64,000 nucleotides of DNA from Linnemannia elongata (Eukaryota > Mortierellomycota > Mortierellomycetes > Mortierellales > Mortierellaceae), in NCBI GenBank assembly GCA_036320915.1, contig JAXBDG010000002.1, positions 3,996,001 through 4,060,000 of the forward strand, read 5' to 3'. A model generated the notes under the pieces. The model made no database searches and was not told the DNA's origin. It saw only the letters and a list, made by a program, of their open reading frames with translations. The position numbers and the translations under genes were made by a program. This document shows, one piece after another, positions 43,653 through 54,025 of this stretch. Position 1 is the first letter of the stretch. Each line of letters opens with the position of its first letter.

Positions 43653-46600
43653 ATGACACAGGACGAACCCATCCACCACGACGACCATGATACCTCCTTG
43701 CCCTCATCGGCAGTGAACCTCACTACCCGCAGAAACACCTTCCCCCTCGACGTCTCTGCCCAAGAAGCCCGGAAACTGAAGCAAGCCCAACGTCAACAAG
43801 CCGCCCCACCCAAACGACCCGTCAACCCTCGCCACCTCGAAGAGTTTGCTGTTCGGCACGAAAGACAGCCGTGCCCCGCTGATCATATCACTCATCATCA
43901 CCACCCCGAACAACCTCAGGAACAGGGCGAGAAACCGAACAATACAACAACATCACCACAGGAACCGACCTCATCAGAGCCCCCCAAGAAATCGCCTACC
44001 AAGCGACTCAAACAACCCCTCTCTATCCGCCCAAAAAGTCTCACAAGCTTCCTCACAGACGGCCTACGCCTCTACATCTCGAACCTCAAGAACCCAGAGC
44101 AGATCCCAGGAACAGATTGGTTCAGTCGTCTGTATGCGATGGGATTATTGCCGGTACTAGTTGTTAGTATGGCAATTGTCCAAGCCGGGATTGGGTTGTT
44201 GGTGGCTCTTGTGAATTATACAGAGGTTGGGAAGAAGGTTTATGGGCGGTTTTTCGATGATGAGATTGCGCTCTTTGATGATTCTGGTAAGTCGTCATGG
44301 GATGATTGTTGCTGTTTGGTTGTTGTTTGCTTCGGCGATTGTTGGCGTGCGTACTTAGCGATCGATGCCAAGGGGTGGGAAGGATGATAGAAGGGGGGAG
44401 GGATGTGGAGAGTGTCTTCATTTTATGCCGCTAAACATCAAATCTAACGGCTTCTTCTTCCGTCTACTACTATTTTTTTTCCCCTAATGCCTTAGATTAC
44501 ATCGACCCAGAAGGAACAGACGAAGCGATCCGCCAACTTGCATCCCGGACGCCTCACCCAAAAACCCACTTTTCTTACCACATCGCCAATCTCCTCCTCA
44601 TCATGTCCTCTATGGCATACCAACGCGACGAAAAACTTGTCGCCGAGGCCTCCAAACTCATCCTCAACCTCACCACCGACAAAGAACGCGACCATGCAGC
44701 GCAGCTCTTACAAGATTCGGAGAAGGATATCGATGATAGGTCGACAAGGGAGTTTGGGATGCGGTTTATGGGTATTAGTGAGTTGAAGACTTTGGGGGGT
44801 CCTTTTGCCGGATTGTTTTATGATGATGATTCGATTGTATTGGTCTTTAAGGGAACTTCTGTCCTTGCTTTCAGTAAGTGTTTTTTTGTTGTTTTTTTCT
44901 TGTATGTTGTTTGGTGTGGATTAGTGTTAAGTAAATGCAAGGAATGTCAAGAAGGAAAAGTAGAGGGGCTCTCATACATTTCATCATTGCGCGGGGCTGA
45001 ATCATGCTAACTTTGTGTCTGTTTTCCTTTCCCCCCCACGTGCATGCACATAGACGAGTACCTGATCGATGTCACCATCCAAAGAGTCGACGCCAGCGAA
45101 TACCTCTACGGCGAAGTCCACAAGGGTTTCTATGAGTGTCTCTTCCCCGACGCAAAACCCGAAATGTACGACAACCAAACCTATGACCGTACCAACCCTT
45201 TCAATACTATCATGGAGACCATCTTTGAAGTCGCCAAGGCTGCCAAGGAAAAGACCGGGAAGCCAGTGAATTTGTGGTTGACGGGACATAGTTTGGGTGG
45301 GGCGTTGGCGGCATTGGTTATGGCGAGGTTGCAGATGCCAGTGCAGGAAGATGATCCGCTTTTGAGGAAGGCGGAAGAGGAGGATGAGGAGGATGAGTAT
45401 GATGAGCGGGGACATCGGATGCACAAGTCGAGGATGACGTCTACGGATGCTGATGGTTCTCCTGGTACGGAAGGTGACGACGTGAAGAAGACGACGGTCC
45501 TGGCCAAGATGTTGGCCAAGTACAGTGATGATCCAGAGTTGATTGTCTTGAGGGATTGTTATAGCGTTGCAAGTCCCAAGATTGGCGATTCGATATTCGC
45601 GAATGAGTTTGCAAAGCACCAGTTGGACTTTTGTCAAGCCAGTCCTTACAAGTCTGTTTACTGGCGTGTTGTTGCAAACGAGGATATTGGTAAGAGAATA
45701 AGGAGTTGCCAGAGGCAGAGGCGCATGCGATTATTTTCATCCGTGATTATTTTTAGATCAATTGATCCTTCTCCCTAACATGATCATGTCTCTCTCTCTC
45801 TCTCCCTAGTGCCACGTCTCCCACCAGCAGGAAGTGTCGACCCCAACTCTGACCGCAAATTCCCCCCACCTTGCATGCACTGCTTCAATACGCCCCAGGA
45901 ATGGCTCAAGGAAGAGCAAGACGAAGACCAACAGCAAGGCGTCCACCCCGGTTCCCACACCGTCAAAGAAAAACCCCCAAAACACCTTCATTCCTTGCTG
46001 GATTATCAGCATGTCGGGCAGTTGGTGAGGGTATTCAATGCGAAGCGCGTGCCTGTAGTGAGACCATCGGCGTTTGAAGCGGATCTATCGCAGGGTGTGT
46101 TGAGGACCAAGGAGGAGATGTTGGAGTTGTTGAGAAAATTGGGCCAGGTTGCAGGAGTTTGGAGGGCTCAGAGTGAGCAGGCTAGGATTGAGTATGAGAG
46201 GAAGCATCCTAAAGGAGCCAGCGCGCCATCGGCCCAGAACCAGCATCAGGACCAGCAGCAGCAGCAACAGCAGGAAGGCAAGAAGAAGGATGTCACTAAG
46301 GCCAGCCAAACCAACACTCCTATCGACCTGGACGCCGAAGCAGAAGACGTTCTGGAACGCGCAAAAGCCGCCCAACAGATAACAGACGACGTCGCAAAAG
46401 CCCAAGAGCTCTATGACATTGACGAACTCTCTCGACTCCGTCAACCTGGCCGCCTTGAGTCCTTGCTCCTCATGATCCCAAGTCTGTTGTCTCATGCACC
46501 CGCAACTTATCAGAGGGATTTGGTGAGGGGCCGGTTTTATTTCAAGAGTTTTCCGGGAGTATTGTTCGAGAAAAGGGTTGTGGGATGGTTGAATGAGGCT

Positions 46601-46735
46601 GAGAAGGAGAAGGGAGAGAGGGAGGTGGAGGAGATGAGGATTCGGGCAGGGGATTCTGGACATGTTTCAGGGGAGGATGATGGTGGTGAGGTTGTAGAGG
46701 GTGGAGTTGTTACGGGACAGCTGGTGGATATCTAG
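43653..46735 (+). CDS. Membrane-anchored class 3 lipase (alpha/beta hydrolase)
   Basis: Four exons, 43653-44286, 44496-44873, 45054-45689 and 45810-46735, all at phase 1, giving 857 residues. The first ~165 residues are disordered and Gln/Pro/Lys-rich, followed by a hydrophobic segment (LLPVLVVSMAIVQAGIGLLV). The catalytic triad of lipase family 3 is complete: Ser417 in GHSLGG, Asp548 in NEDIVPRLPP, and a candidate His617 in DYQHVGQ. An acidic insert of about 50 residues (EEEDEEDEYDE, then KKTTVLAKML) lies right after the nucleophile helix, and a Gln-rich then helical C-terminal extension follows the His. Secreted fungal lipases of this family are about 270-360 residues; this looks like an intracellular, membrane-tethered acylglycerol or phospholipid hydrolase. 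Short introns (180-209 bp), except 120 bp for the last. A polyA signal is at 46801-46806. Confidence 0.87.
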
Positions 46736-47768
46736 GCGATGGTTGTCTTTGCATAGCTGTACTTGTTTTGTCGCGTCTTTGTCATCACAATATGCCAGCT
46801 AATAAAAATATAGGTTATTAGATTGATCGTTGAACTTGCTGTTGGTGTCTTATTGTGCTCGCCAAGTGTCATCTGTTTTGCTCTTGTTCCCATTGTCACT
46901 TATTTCGCTCTTCCTGGCGACACCCTAGGGCCAGCTAAGCAATCCAAGGCAACGACCACCGGCGTCGTTCGAGAAAAGTACTGTGGAGGGAGTCAAGACC
47001 CGGTCGAACTGGATACGTAAGGTGTTTTTCTGTCTTCCAGGCCTTAGGAAATTTCGTTCCTGAGAGGATTTGCTTTTTTTAATATTTTACCTATGAATGG
47101 GGGATGAGGCGCGGTGGCTCATCTGTCTTTGGGTCTAATTCTGAATCGCCCTCTGACTGTTCACTCGGCTTGTTCGCGTTCATTTCTCACTTTCTCTCTT
47201 CGCCCCGACCAATAACTACTCAAGACCTAGTCTTTGCCACTGGTCATGGCCCCTGCTTATGGAACGAGTAAGCGCAATGCTCTTATCCCCCTCCATGCCC
47301 AAGTATCTCTCAATACCATCGCTATTGTTGACCATTTACACGATCAAGGAAACGTGGGACCAAGCACTGTAGAAATTGAATAGAACCTTCCATCAACCCC
47401 TCTCTCCTTCCACTTGCGCCAACCCTCACCTGTCACCAACGAGTGTTCGTTTTCGTTCCTGTCTGTAATGCTCTGAATAAGAGTACTTTTTGACCCTTTC
47501 CCTACTTTCCTCCTCCTCTCTCCCTTCTTTGACCGACAACGCAAGAGTTACTGAACGTTCTCTGCTCCCCTACTGCTGCTGAGAAGCCGGCTCTACTCAA
47601 GCCTGAACACTTGCCGGCCTTTTTGTTACTTGCTTTGTTTTCACTCGCCATCACCTTCCGCCATCACCCTCTTGACCCAACCAACACCAACTTCAGTTGT
47701 GCATTGCACCCGGCCGACTTTATTGTCTGATCGACACTCATCCACACCCAACACCAATTACATTAGCA
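46736..47768. other. Intergenic region
   Basis: A lipase polyA signal (46801-46806), then about 1 kb without a supportable gene, ending in an A/C-rich leader of the first Sel1 gene. Confidence 0.6.
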
Positions 47769-49470
47769 ATGTCGGTTGCTCCTCTGAACACTCAGGCCAT
47801 TCGCTCTGTCAACATCAATAGCTCCGCCTCGACCCCACCACACCCAAACGAGGTGGTCTATGTCGACGTCTACACAGACCCCATCACCAAGGACAAGTTC
47901 ATACTATGGGAGGACATCCGTGTGGCCTTCCACAATGCCCTCCATATCCGACATAAAGCAAGGGTCTTGCCTTTCATGAAAGACGCCAACTTCAACACGT
48001 ACGTAGTATAGGCGTCGTCTTTATGATTTGTGAAGGCGCCATTGTTCGTTGACACTAATTCGATCACTAACGACCCTAATAGACTACGACCATTCAGGAT
48101 TGTTGTCATCCTTGGCGAAGTACTGGATATTATCGTCGGCAACCTGCCGAACACCATCCCTCAGCAAGAGCAACCATCGGTTCTTAGGCAGATTGAGGAA
48201 CAGGCGGCACGTCTCACAAAACACAACCCATTCTCCACAATGCGAACCATATCGTCAACCCATCCATCCTCCTCCTTGCAGACCGCTCGATTTGCACCTG
48301 CAGGAAATAATTTCCCCCGCACAGTCAATAACTACAGACAACACTTTGACGAGTCGGCTCTTCAAGCCGGTAACATGGAACTCGCCAAAAAGTACGCCAG
48401 GGACGCCATGGTCAAGGTTGCAGCTAAACTGGATCTCAATGCCCTGTATGCAAAGGGAGATGCCCCCCCTGGCGACTTTTGGAAGGCTCTGGAGTGCTAC
48501 CTCAAGGCTGTTCATCAGAGTCATGCACATGCCCAGGTCTCTGTGGGTGACCTCTTTTCGGAGGGACAAGGAGTGACCAAGGATTCATCAGTGGCCATGA
48601 GGTGGTATCTTAAGGCTGCCTTCCAGGGGGATGCGAATGCACAGCGTAAGGTTGAGACCCTTACACTGTATGTATATATACATTGTCCATTGCAAGTAAT
48701 TGTAAGTTTATATTATGCGTCATCGTCTAAGTCTGGCCGCATTCTCGCTATACTATTCCCATGACATTAGTTCTCAGCTACGACAGAAGGCGGCACCCAA
48801 AGCACCTGCGAAGAACAGACCCAAGGACCAAGGAAGCGCCAGGAGCCCAAGAGGTCTCCAGCCTCCCAGCGCAAACAACAAGCCACAAATGTCAAAAGAC
48901 CCTGTTCCTCCTGCTCCCAAAAGCTCGGACCAGATGTTTCTCAATGCCGACCTCGGAGATAAGGGTGCCCAGGTCACTCTGGGCGACATGTATAAGGAAG
49001 GAAAGGGTGTCCTCCAAAACTATGAACAAGCGATGCTCTGGTATCTCAAGGCCGCCAATCAAGGAAGTGCACCCGCTCAATATGCGATCGGCTCTCTCCA
49101 CAATCGCGGCCAAGGAGTTCCCCAAGACTATGGACGAGCGATGTTCTGGTATCTCAAGGCCGCCAATCAAGGAAGCGCACCCGCTCAGTATGCGATCGGC
49201 TCTCTCTACGATTATGGCCAAGGTGTGCCCCAAGACGAAGCGCAAGCAATGGTGTGGTTCCTAAAGGCGGCCAAGAAAGGTCTTCCGATTTCTCAAGGCA
49301 TTATTGGGGATTTTTATAGCGATGGCCGGGGTGTGCCCCAGAACTATACAAAGGCAGCCGAGTGGTATCAAAGGGCCGCTGACCAAGGAGACGCCTACGC
49401 CAAGACAGAATTGGAGAACATTAGGAAAAGAGCAGAGAACACGAAGAAAAATAGTTGTATTATTTGTTAG
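47769..49470 (+). CDS. Sel1-repeat protein with CaaX-like C-terminus (tandem copy 1)
   Basis: Three exons, 47769-47998, 48083-48667 and 48771-49470, both junctions phase 2, giving 504 residues. The N-terminal ~110 residues form a conserved globular module (VVYVDVYTDP, then ILWEDIRVAFHNAL, then RPFRIVVILGEVLDIIVG) seen also in copy 2; I do not know its function. A linker follows, then a Sel1-type helical pair (WKALECYLKAV, GDLFSEGQGVTKDSSVAMRWYLKA), a Lys/Pro-rich spacer, and four 36-residue Sel1 repeats (48982-49413) of the GQGVPQDY…AMxWYLKAANQG type. The last four residues are CIIC after Lys/Asn-rich sequence, a plausible farnesylation (CaaX) box. Sel1 repeats are protein-interaction scaffolds; prenylated Sel1 proteins such as Chs4/Skt5 tether partners to membranes. 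A polyA signal is at 49499-49504. Confidence 0.85.
48982..49413 (+). repeat. Four 108-bp Sel1 coding repeats
   Basis: Four tandem 36-codon units, highly similar at the DNA level (shared runs such as CTCAAGGCCGCCAATCAAGG), in the last exon of tandem copy 1. The last unit is the most diverged and also ends the array in copy 2. Confidence 0.85.
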
Positions 49471-50324
49471 AACAAGATCGAACATGTGTGTATCAGAAAA
49501 TAAAGAAAAAATGAAAAAAGCACAATCACGAAACGCGGTTTTTAACGCGAGGAGGTCCATAGTTGAGATGAGTTTTGACTTTAAGAAGGGACTTCGGATC
49601 GCCCCCAGAAATTACCATTCCATGATGCTGGATCGAGACAGAAGTTTATTCATCCCTCCCTAAGCCGTTTCATCGTGTCTCATCTCCTTCTTGTACTGTA
49701 CAAAGTGAATCGTTGCCTTTTTGTATGGAGGCTATGGGCTGGTTCCTCAAATCCGCTAATCAAGGATATGAATTTGCTCAATTCAGCCTCGGCGTTTGCT
49801 ACCACCATGGTCATGATGTTCCCCAAAGCTATATCAAGGCTGCAGAGTGGTACCGCAAGGCTGAATACCAGGGACATCATTGAGGTGGTTGAGGTCCTCT
49901 CACCGTATTGCTTTATAAAGCGACCAAGACATAAACTAGAGTACCTTTCAACTTGGCTCGCTGTCATTCGACTCGAATGTGCCTTGGTGGTTGTGATTCT
50001 TGATGAGCTGTTTGTAGGAACAGACTGGGGTCGGATCTTTGATCGCTGATAACTTTCTTTGTCTCATGTGGTGATCAAACATTACACGTTCCAGATGTAC
50101 CTGAAATTTTCTTCTCAGGTTCCGCTATAAAGGACGTGTGCTTTTCTTCAGTGCACCCTGCTTAGTTCTCACAGCCCAGAATCACCCTCGCCACCTGTTT
50201 TTTTCTTTCTTACTTTCCACTCGCCATTACAAACACTCCTACTTCACCCCACTTGACCATTGCATCAAGTCAACGTTTTCCACGGGCGACACTCATCCAC
50301 AACCACGTTCAACTTACATTCGGA
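49471..50324. other. Spacer between the two Sel1 genes
   Basis: The first ~95 bp after the stop resemble the bases after the stop of copy 2, including two ACGCG motifs at 49533-49537 and 49545-49549. A Sel1 relic occupies 49725-49883. The last ~70 bp before 50325 resemble the leader of copy 1. Confidence 0.65.
49725..49883 (+). pseudogene. Sel1-repeat relic
   Basis: An isolated 52-codon frame encodes about one and a half Sel1 units (AMGWFLKSANQGYEFAQF, then HDVPQSYIKAAEWYRKAEYQG) and stops. It has no N-terminal module, no splice partner and no CaaX ending. It sits between the two intact Sel1 genes, so it is best read as debris of a third copy or of an unequal exchange. It is too short to appear among longer frames; the surrounding 49675-50049 frame is a shadow in another register. 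Confidence 0.7.
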
Positions 50325-52522
50325 ATGTCAGTCGCACCTCCCAACAGTCAGGCCATCCGGTCCGTCAACAATAATAACCTTGCCCCTGCCCCACCGACCT
50401 CAGCGGAAATCGTCTATGTCGACATATACACAGACCCCAAGACAAAGCAAGAGTGTATACTATGGGAAGATATCCAGCTCGCGTTCTACAACGCCCTCCA
50501 TGTGCGACACAATGCTAGGATAGTCCCCTTCATGAAGAACTCCGACTTGGAGACGTATGTATATAGACAGCAATTCGTTGTATTTGACAAAGCACAATCA
50601 GATTCATGGAGGCACGCTGTTTCGTTTACAATAATAGGCTCAATTAAAATCATCTATTAGGCTGAAGCCGTTCAGGATTGCTGCCATTCCCGGTGAGGTA
50701 CTGGATATTGTCGTCGGCAACCTGCAGGATACCGCCCCTCAGCAGCAGCAACAACAACAACACCAGTACCAACACCAGCAGCACCAGCACCCATCGACTC
50801 TCAGGCAGATTGAGCAACAGGCAGAACGTCTCCCGAAGCACAACCTATTTTCTACAATGCGGCCCATGTCGTCAAACCATCTGTCGGCATCTGTACAAAA
50901 CGCTCGATTTGCACCGTCAAGGAATAATTTCCCCCGCACAGTCAATAACAACAGACAACAACTCGACGAGTCGGCTCTTCGAGCCCGTAACATGGAGCTC
51001 GCCCAACAGTACGCCAAGGATGCCATGAGCAAGATTGCAACCAAAATGGATCTCGATGCCCTGTATACAAAGGGAGATGCCCCCCCTGGCGACTTTTGGA
51101 AGGCTCTGGAGTGCTACCTCAAGGCTGTTCATCAGAGTCATGCACATGCCCAGGTCTCTGTGGGTGACCTTTTTTCCGTGGGACAAGGAGTGACCAAGGA
51201 TTCATCAGTGGCCATGAGGTGGTATCTTAAGGCTACCCTCCAGGGTGATACGAATGCACAGCGCAAGGCAGAGACCCTTACACTGTGCGTATATACATTG
51301 TCCATTACAAGTAATTGTAAGGTTATGTATTACGCGTGAGCGTCAAAGTCTGACCACATTCTCGTTTTATTATTGCCATGCTCTTAGTTCCCAGCTACGA
51401 CAGAGAGTGGCACCCAAAGCACCTGCGAATAACAGACCCAAGGACCAAGTAAGCGACAGGAGCCCAAGAAGTCTCCAATCTCCCAGCACAAACAACGAGC
51501 CACGAATATCAAATGACCCCGTTCCTCCTACCACCGAGAGCTCGGGCCAGATGTTTCTCAATGCCAACCTCGGAGATAAAGATGCCCAGGTCACTCTGGG
51601 CGACATGTATAAAGAAGGAAAGGGTATTCTCCAAGACTATGAACAAGCGATGACTTGGTATCTCAAGGCCGCCAATCAAAGAAGCGCACCCGCTCAGTAT
51701 GCGATCGGCTCTCTGTACGATCATGGCCAAGGTGTTCCCCAAGACTATGAACAAGCGATGGACTGGTATCTCAAGGCCGCCAATCAAGGAAACGTACTCG
51801 CTCAGTTCAACGTCGGCTTTCTCTACAGTCTTGGCCAAGGTGTTCCCCAAGACTATGAACAAGCGATGAATTGGTACCGCAAGGCCGCCAATCAAGGACA
51901 TGCCGAATCTCAGTGTCGCGTCGGCTATTTCTACGATCTTGGCCAAGGTGTTCCCCAAGACTATGAGCAAGCGATGGACTGGTTTCTCAAGGCCGCCAAT
52001 CAAGGGAGCGCTACCGCTCAGTATGCGATCGGCTCTCTCTACAATCGTGGCCAAGGTGTTCCCCAAGACCATGAACAAGCGATGACTTGGTACCGCATGG
52101 CCGCCGATCAAGGACAAGTCGAATCTCAGTGCACCATCGGTTTTCTCTACAATCTTGGCCAAGGTGTTCCCCAAGACTATGAGCAAGCGATGCTCTGGTA
52201 TCTCAAGGCCGCCAATCAAGGAAGTGCACCCGCTCAGTATGCGATCGGCTTTCTCTACGTTTATGGCCAAGGTGTTCCCCAAGACTATGAACAAGCGATG
52301 GACTGGTATCTCAAGGCCGCCGATCAAGGTCATGCCGAATCTCAGTATGCGATCGGCTCTCTCTACGATTATGGGCGGGGTGTGTCCCAGAACTATACGA
52401 AGGCAGCTGAGTGGTATCAAAGGGCTGCTGACCAGGGAGACGCCTACGCCAGGACAGCATTGGAGAACATGAGGAAAACAGCAGAGGAGAACACGAGGGG
52501 AAAGAGTTGTACTATTTGTTAG
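50325..52522 (+). CDS. Sel1-repeat protein with CaaX-like C-terminus (tandem copy 2)
   Basis: Three exons, 50325-50554, 50661-51284 and 51388-52522, phase 2 at both junctions, giving 662 residues. Exon 1 has exactly the same length as in copy 1 and both intron positions are shared, so this is a recent tandem duplicate. It differs by a CAG/CAA-coded Gln/His insert after the N-terminal module (QQQQQQQQHQYQHQQ), by eight rather than four 36-residue Sel1 repeats, and by a GTGCGT donor where copy 1 has GTATGT. The C-terminus is again CaaX-like (GKSCTIC, ending CTIC). Role as for copy 1: probable membrane-tethered interaction scaffold; partner unknown. The N-terminal module (VVYVDIYTDP-type, here IVYVDIYTDP; ILWEDIQLAFYNAL) is the most informative unexplained part. 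Confidence 0.86.
51599..52462 (+). repeat. Eight 108-bp Sel1 coding repeats
   Basis: Eight tandem 36-codon units, nearly identical over GGTGTTCCCCAAGACTATGA in most units. Variation is concentrated at the repeat boundaries (SAPAQYA, NVLAQFN, HAESQCR, QVESQCT). The last exon is 435 bp longer than in copy 1, i.e. four units (432 bp) plus one codon. Confidence 0.88.
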
Positions 52523-54025
52523 AGCAAGATCAAACATGTGTGTATGAGAAAATATAGAAAGAATGAAAAAATAACGCAATCACGAAACGCGGTTTTCGAC
52601 GCGAGGAAAGTCGATTGAAATGGAGCACCAGGCACCTATCCGCACCCATCCGCACCCATCCATACACCACACACACACACACACCCCTCTCTCCGAGTGT
52701 CTAGTCCATGTAAAGGACGAAACCGCCATTCCAAAGCAGATTAAATACAGAATAAATGCTAGTTTTTTTTTCGCGTGCCTAGGTTTTTTCTTGTTCTTTT
52801 GTTTATTGATCCACTGCTTTGTAACTAACCACATGGCGATTCTCATAAGCAATTGCACTTTCGTCCAACCATTTGATCTGCATCAGCCTTGCTGGATGTA
52901 CTTTTTTTATTACTGTTTCAATTGCTGACTGTGGCGTTTTGGATCCATGGACCTTGCGTGAGTATTAGGCTATCATATTAGTGCATCGGGTTATATCCCA
53001 ATTCGTATTATATGATCGGCACTAGCTAGCTGTTGGACACCCCCATTCACACGGGAAAGGTCCAGACTCGGCGATCATATGGACGACACCGCCTATCCCT
53101 ATCCCGTACCCCATCTATTCCAGTTTTCACCTCACCATCGCTATTACTATTCTTATTACTGGCTGTTTTTGGATCAAGTGCATTTCAGCTACTGTACATC
53201 GTATCCCATCATATTTTTGTCTTGTCTTTTTTTCTCCGCCTATTATTGCCAATCTATATTTTGGGGGTTGCTGAGGTAAACGTGGTCCAAACTTCGAAGG
53301 TGGGGTTTTTTTTTTGTTGTGTTGTTCGATCACGTTTGTGAGCGCCCGCCTTCCGCGCTCTCGCTTATGATGTATGTATTCTCTTGGATGGACGGGGGGG
53401 GGAAATAGACATAAATGTCTAACCCGCTAGCTGGGTCAGAAACTAGAGTGGGATGGGATTAGATGCGATTGGATAAGGGCTCGCTAGTGGAGGGTGTGTG
53501 CTCTCGATTTCCTCAGCCTTAGACCATTTTTTTTCCTTTGTCCTTGTGCTTTTTTGGTAGTGTTGAATTGAAGGAATTGGATTCGTTCGCTCACTTGCCC
53601 TTGCCCATGGGTCAGGAGGATTTTTTACTTTAGGGTTAATGCCAATGGCACCATTGTCTTTGAAACGAGCGAAAAAAAGGAGGAGAGGGAGGAAGAAACA
53701 CGGGAGGGGGGGCAATGACGGAGTGAAAAAAAAAAAATACGCTAAGTGCGAAGCACTCCAACGGCTGTCGCGTTTTAGTAATTGCGCGGTTGGGGGGGTA
53801 TTTTCTATTTGTCACCCTTCAACCAGCTGAACATAGCCTGCCAAGAACAACATCATTGTAAAAACAAAAGGACGCAATCGGATGGGGGGTTTTTTTTTGT
53901 ATTGTACAAGGAGAGGGTGGGTCATCATGTTCTTTAATTGTTGGTCATTATCATTAGAGGTCGGTCTTTGGGCTATGAGTACACTATGTTGAGGATGGAG
54001 GGGGATGGGATGGTGATGGGTGTCA
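52523..54025. other. Convergent intergenic region
   Basis: The first ~95 bp repeat the 3' flank of Sel1 copy 1, with ACGCG at 52587-52591 and 52599-52603. A short (AC)n lies at about 52668-52684. No gene seen between the Sel1 tandem and the convergent orphan gene. Confidence 0.6.

Noticed and set aside
51509..52579. 356-codon minus-strand frame with regular 36-residue repeats
   Set aside because: Antisense of the Sel1 array. Its periodicity mirrors the 108-bp repeat; the plus strand has the recognisable family, introns and paralogue.
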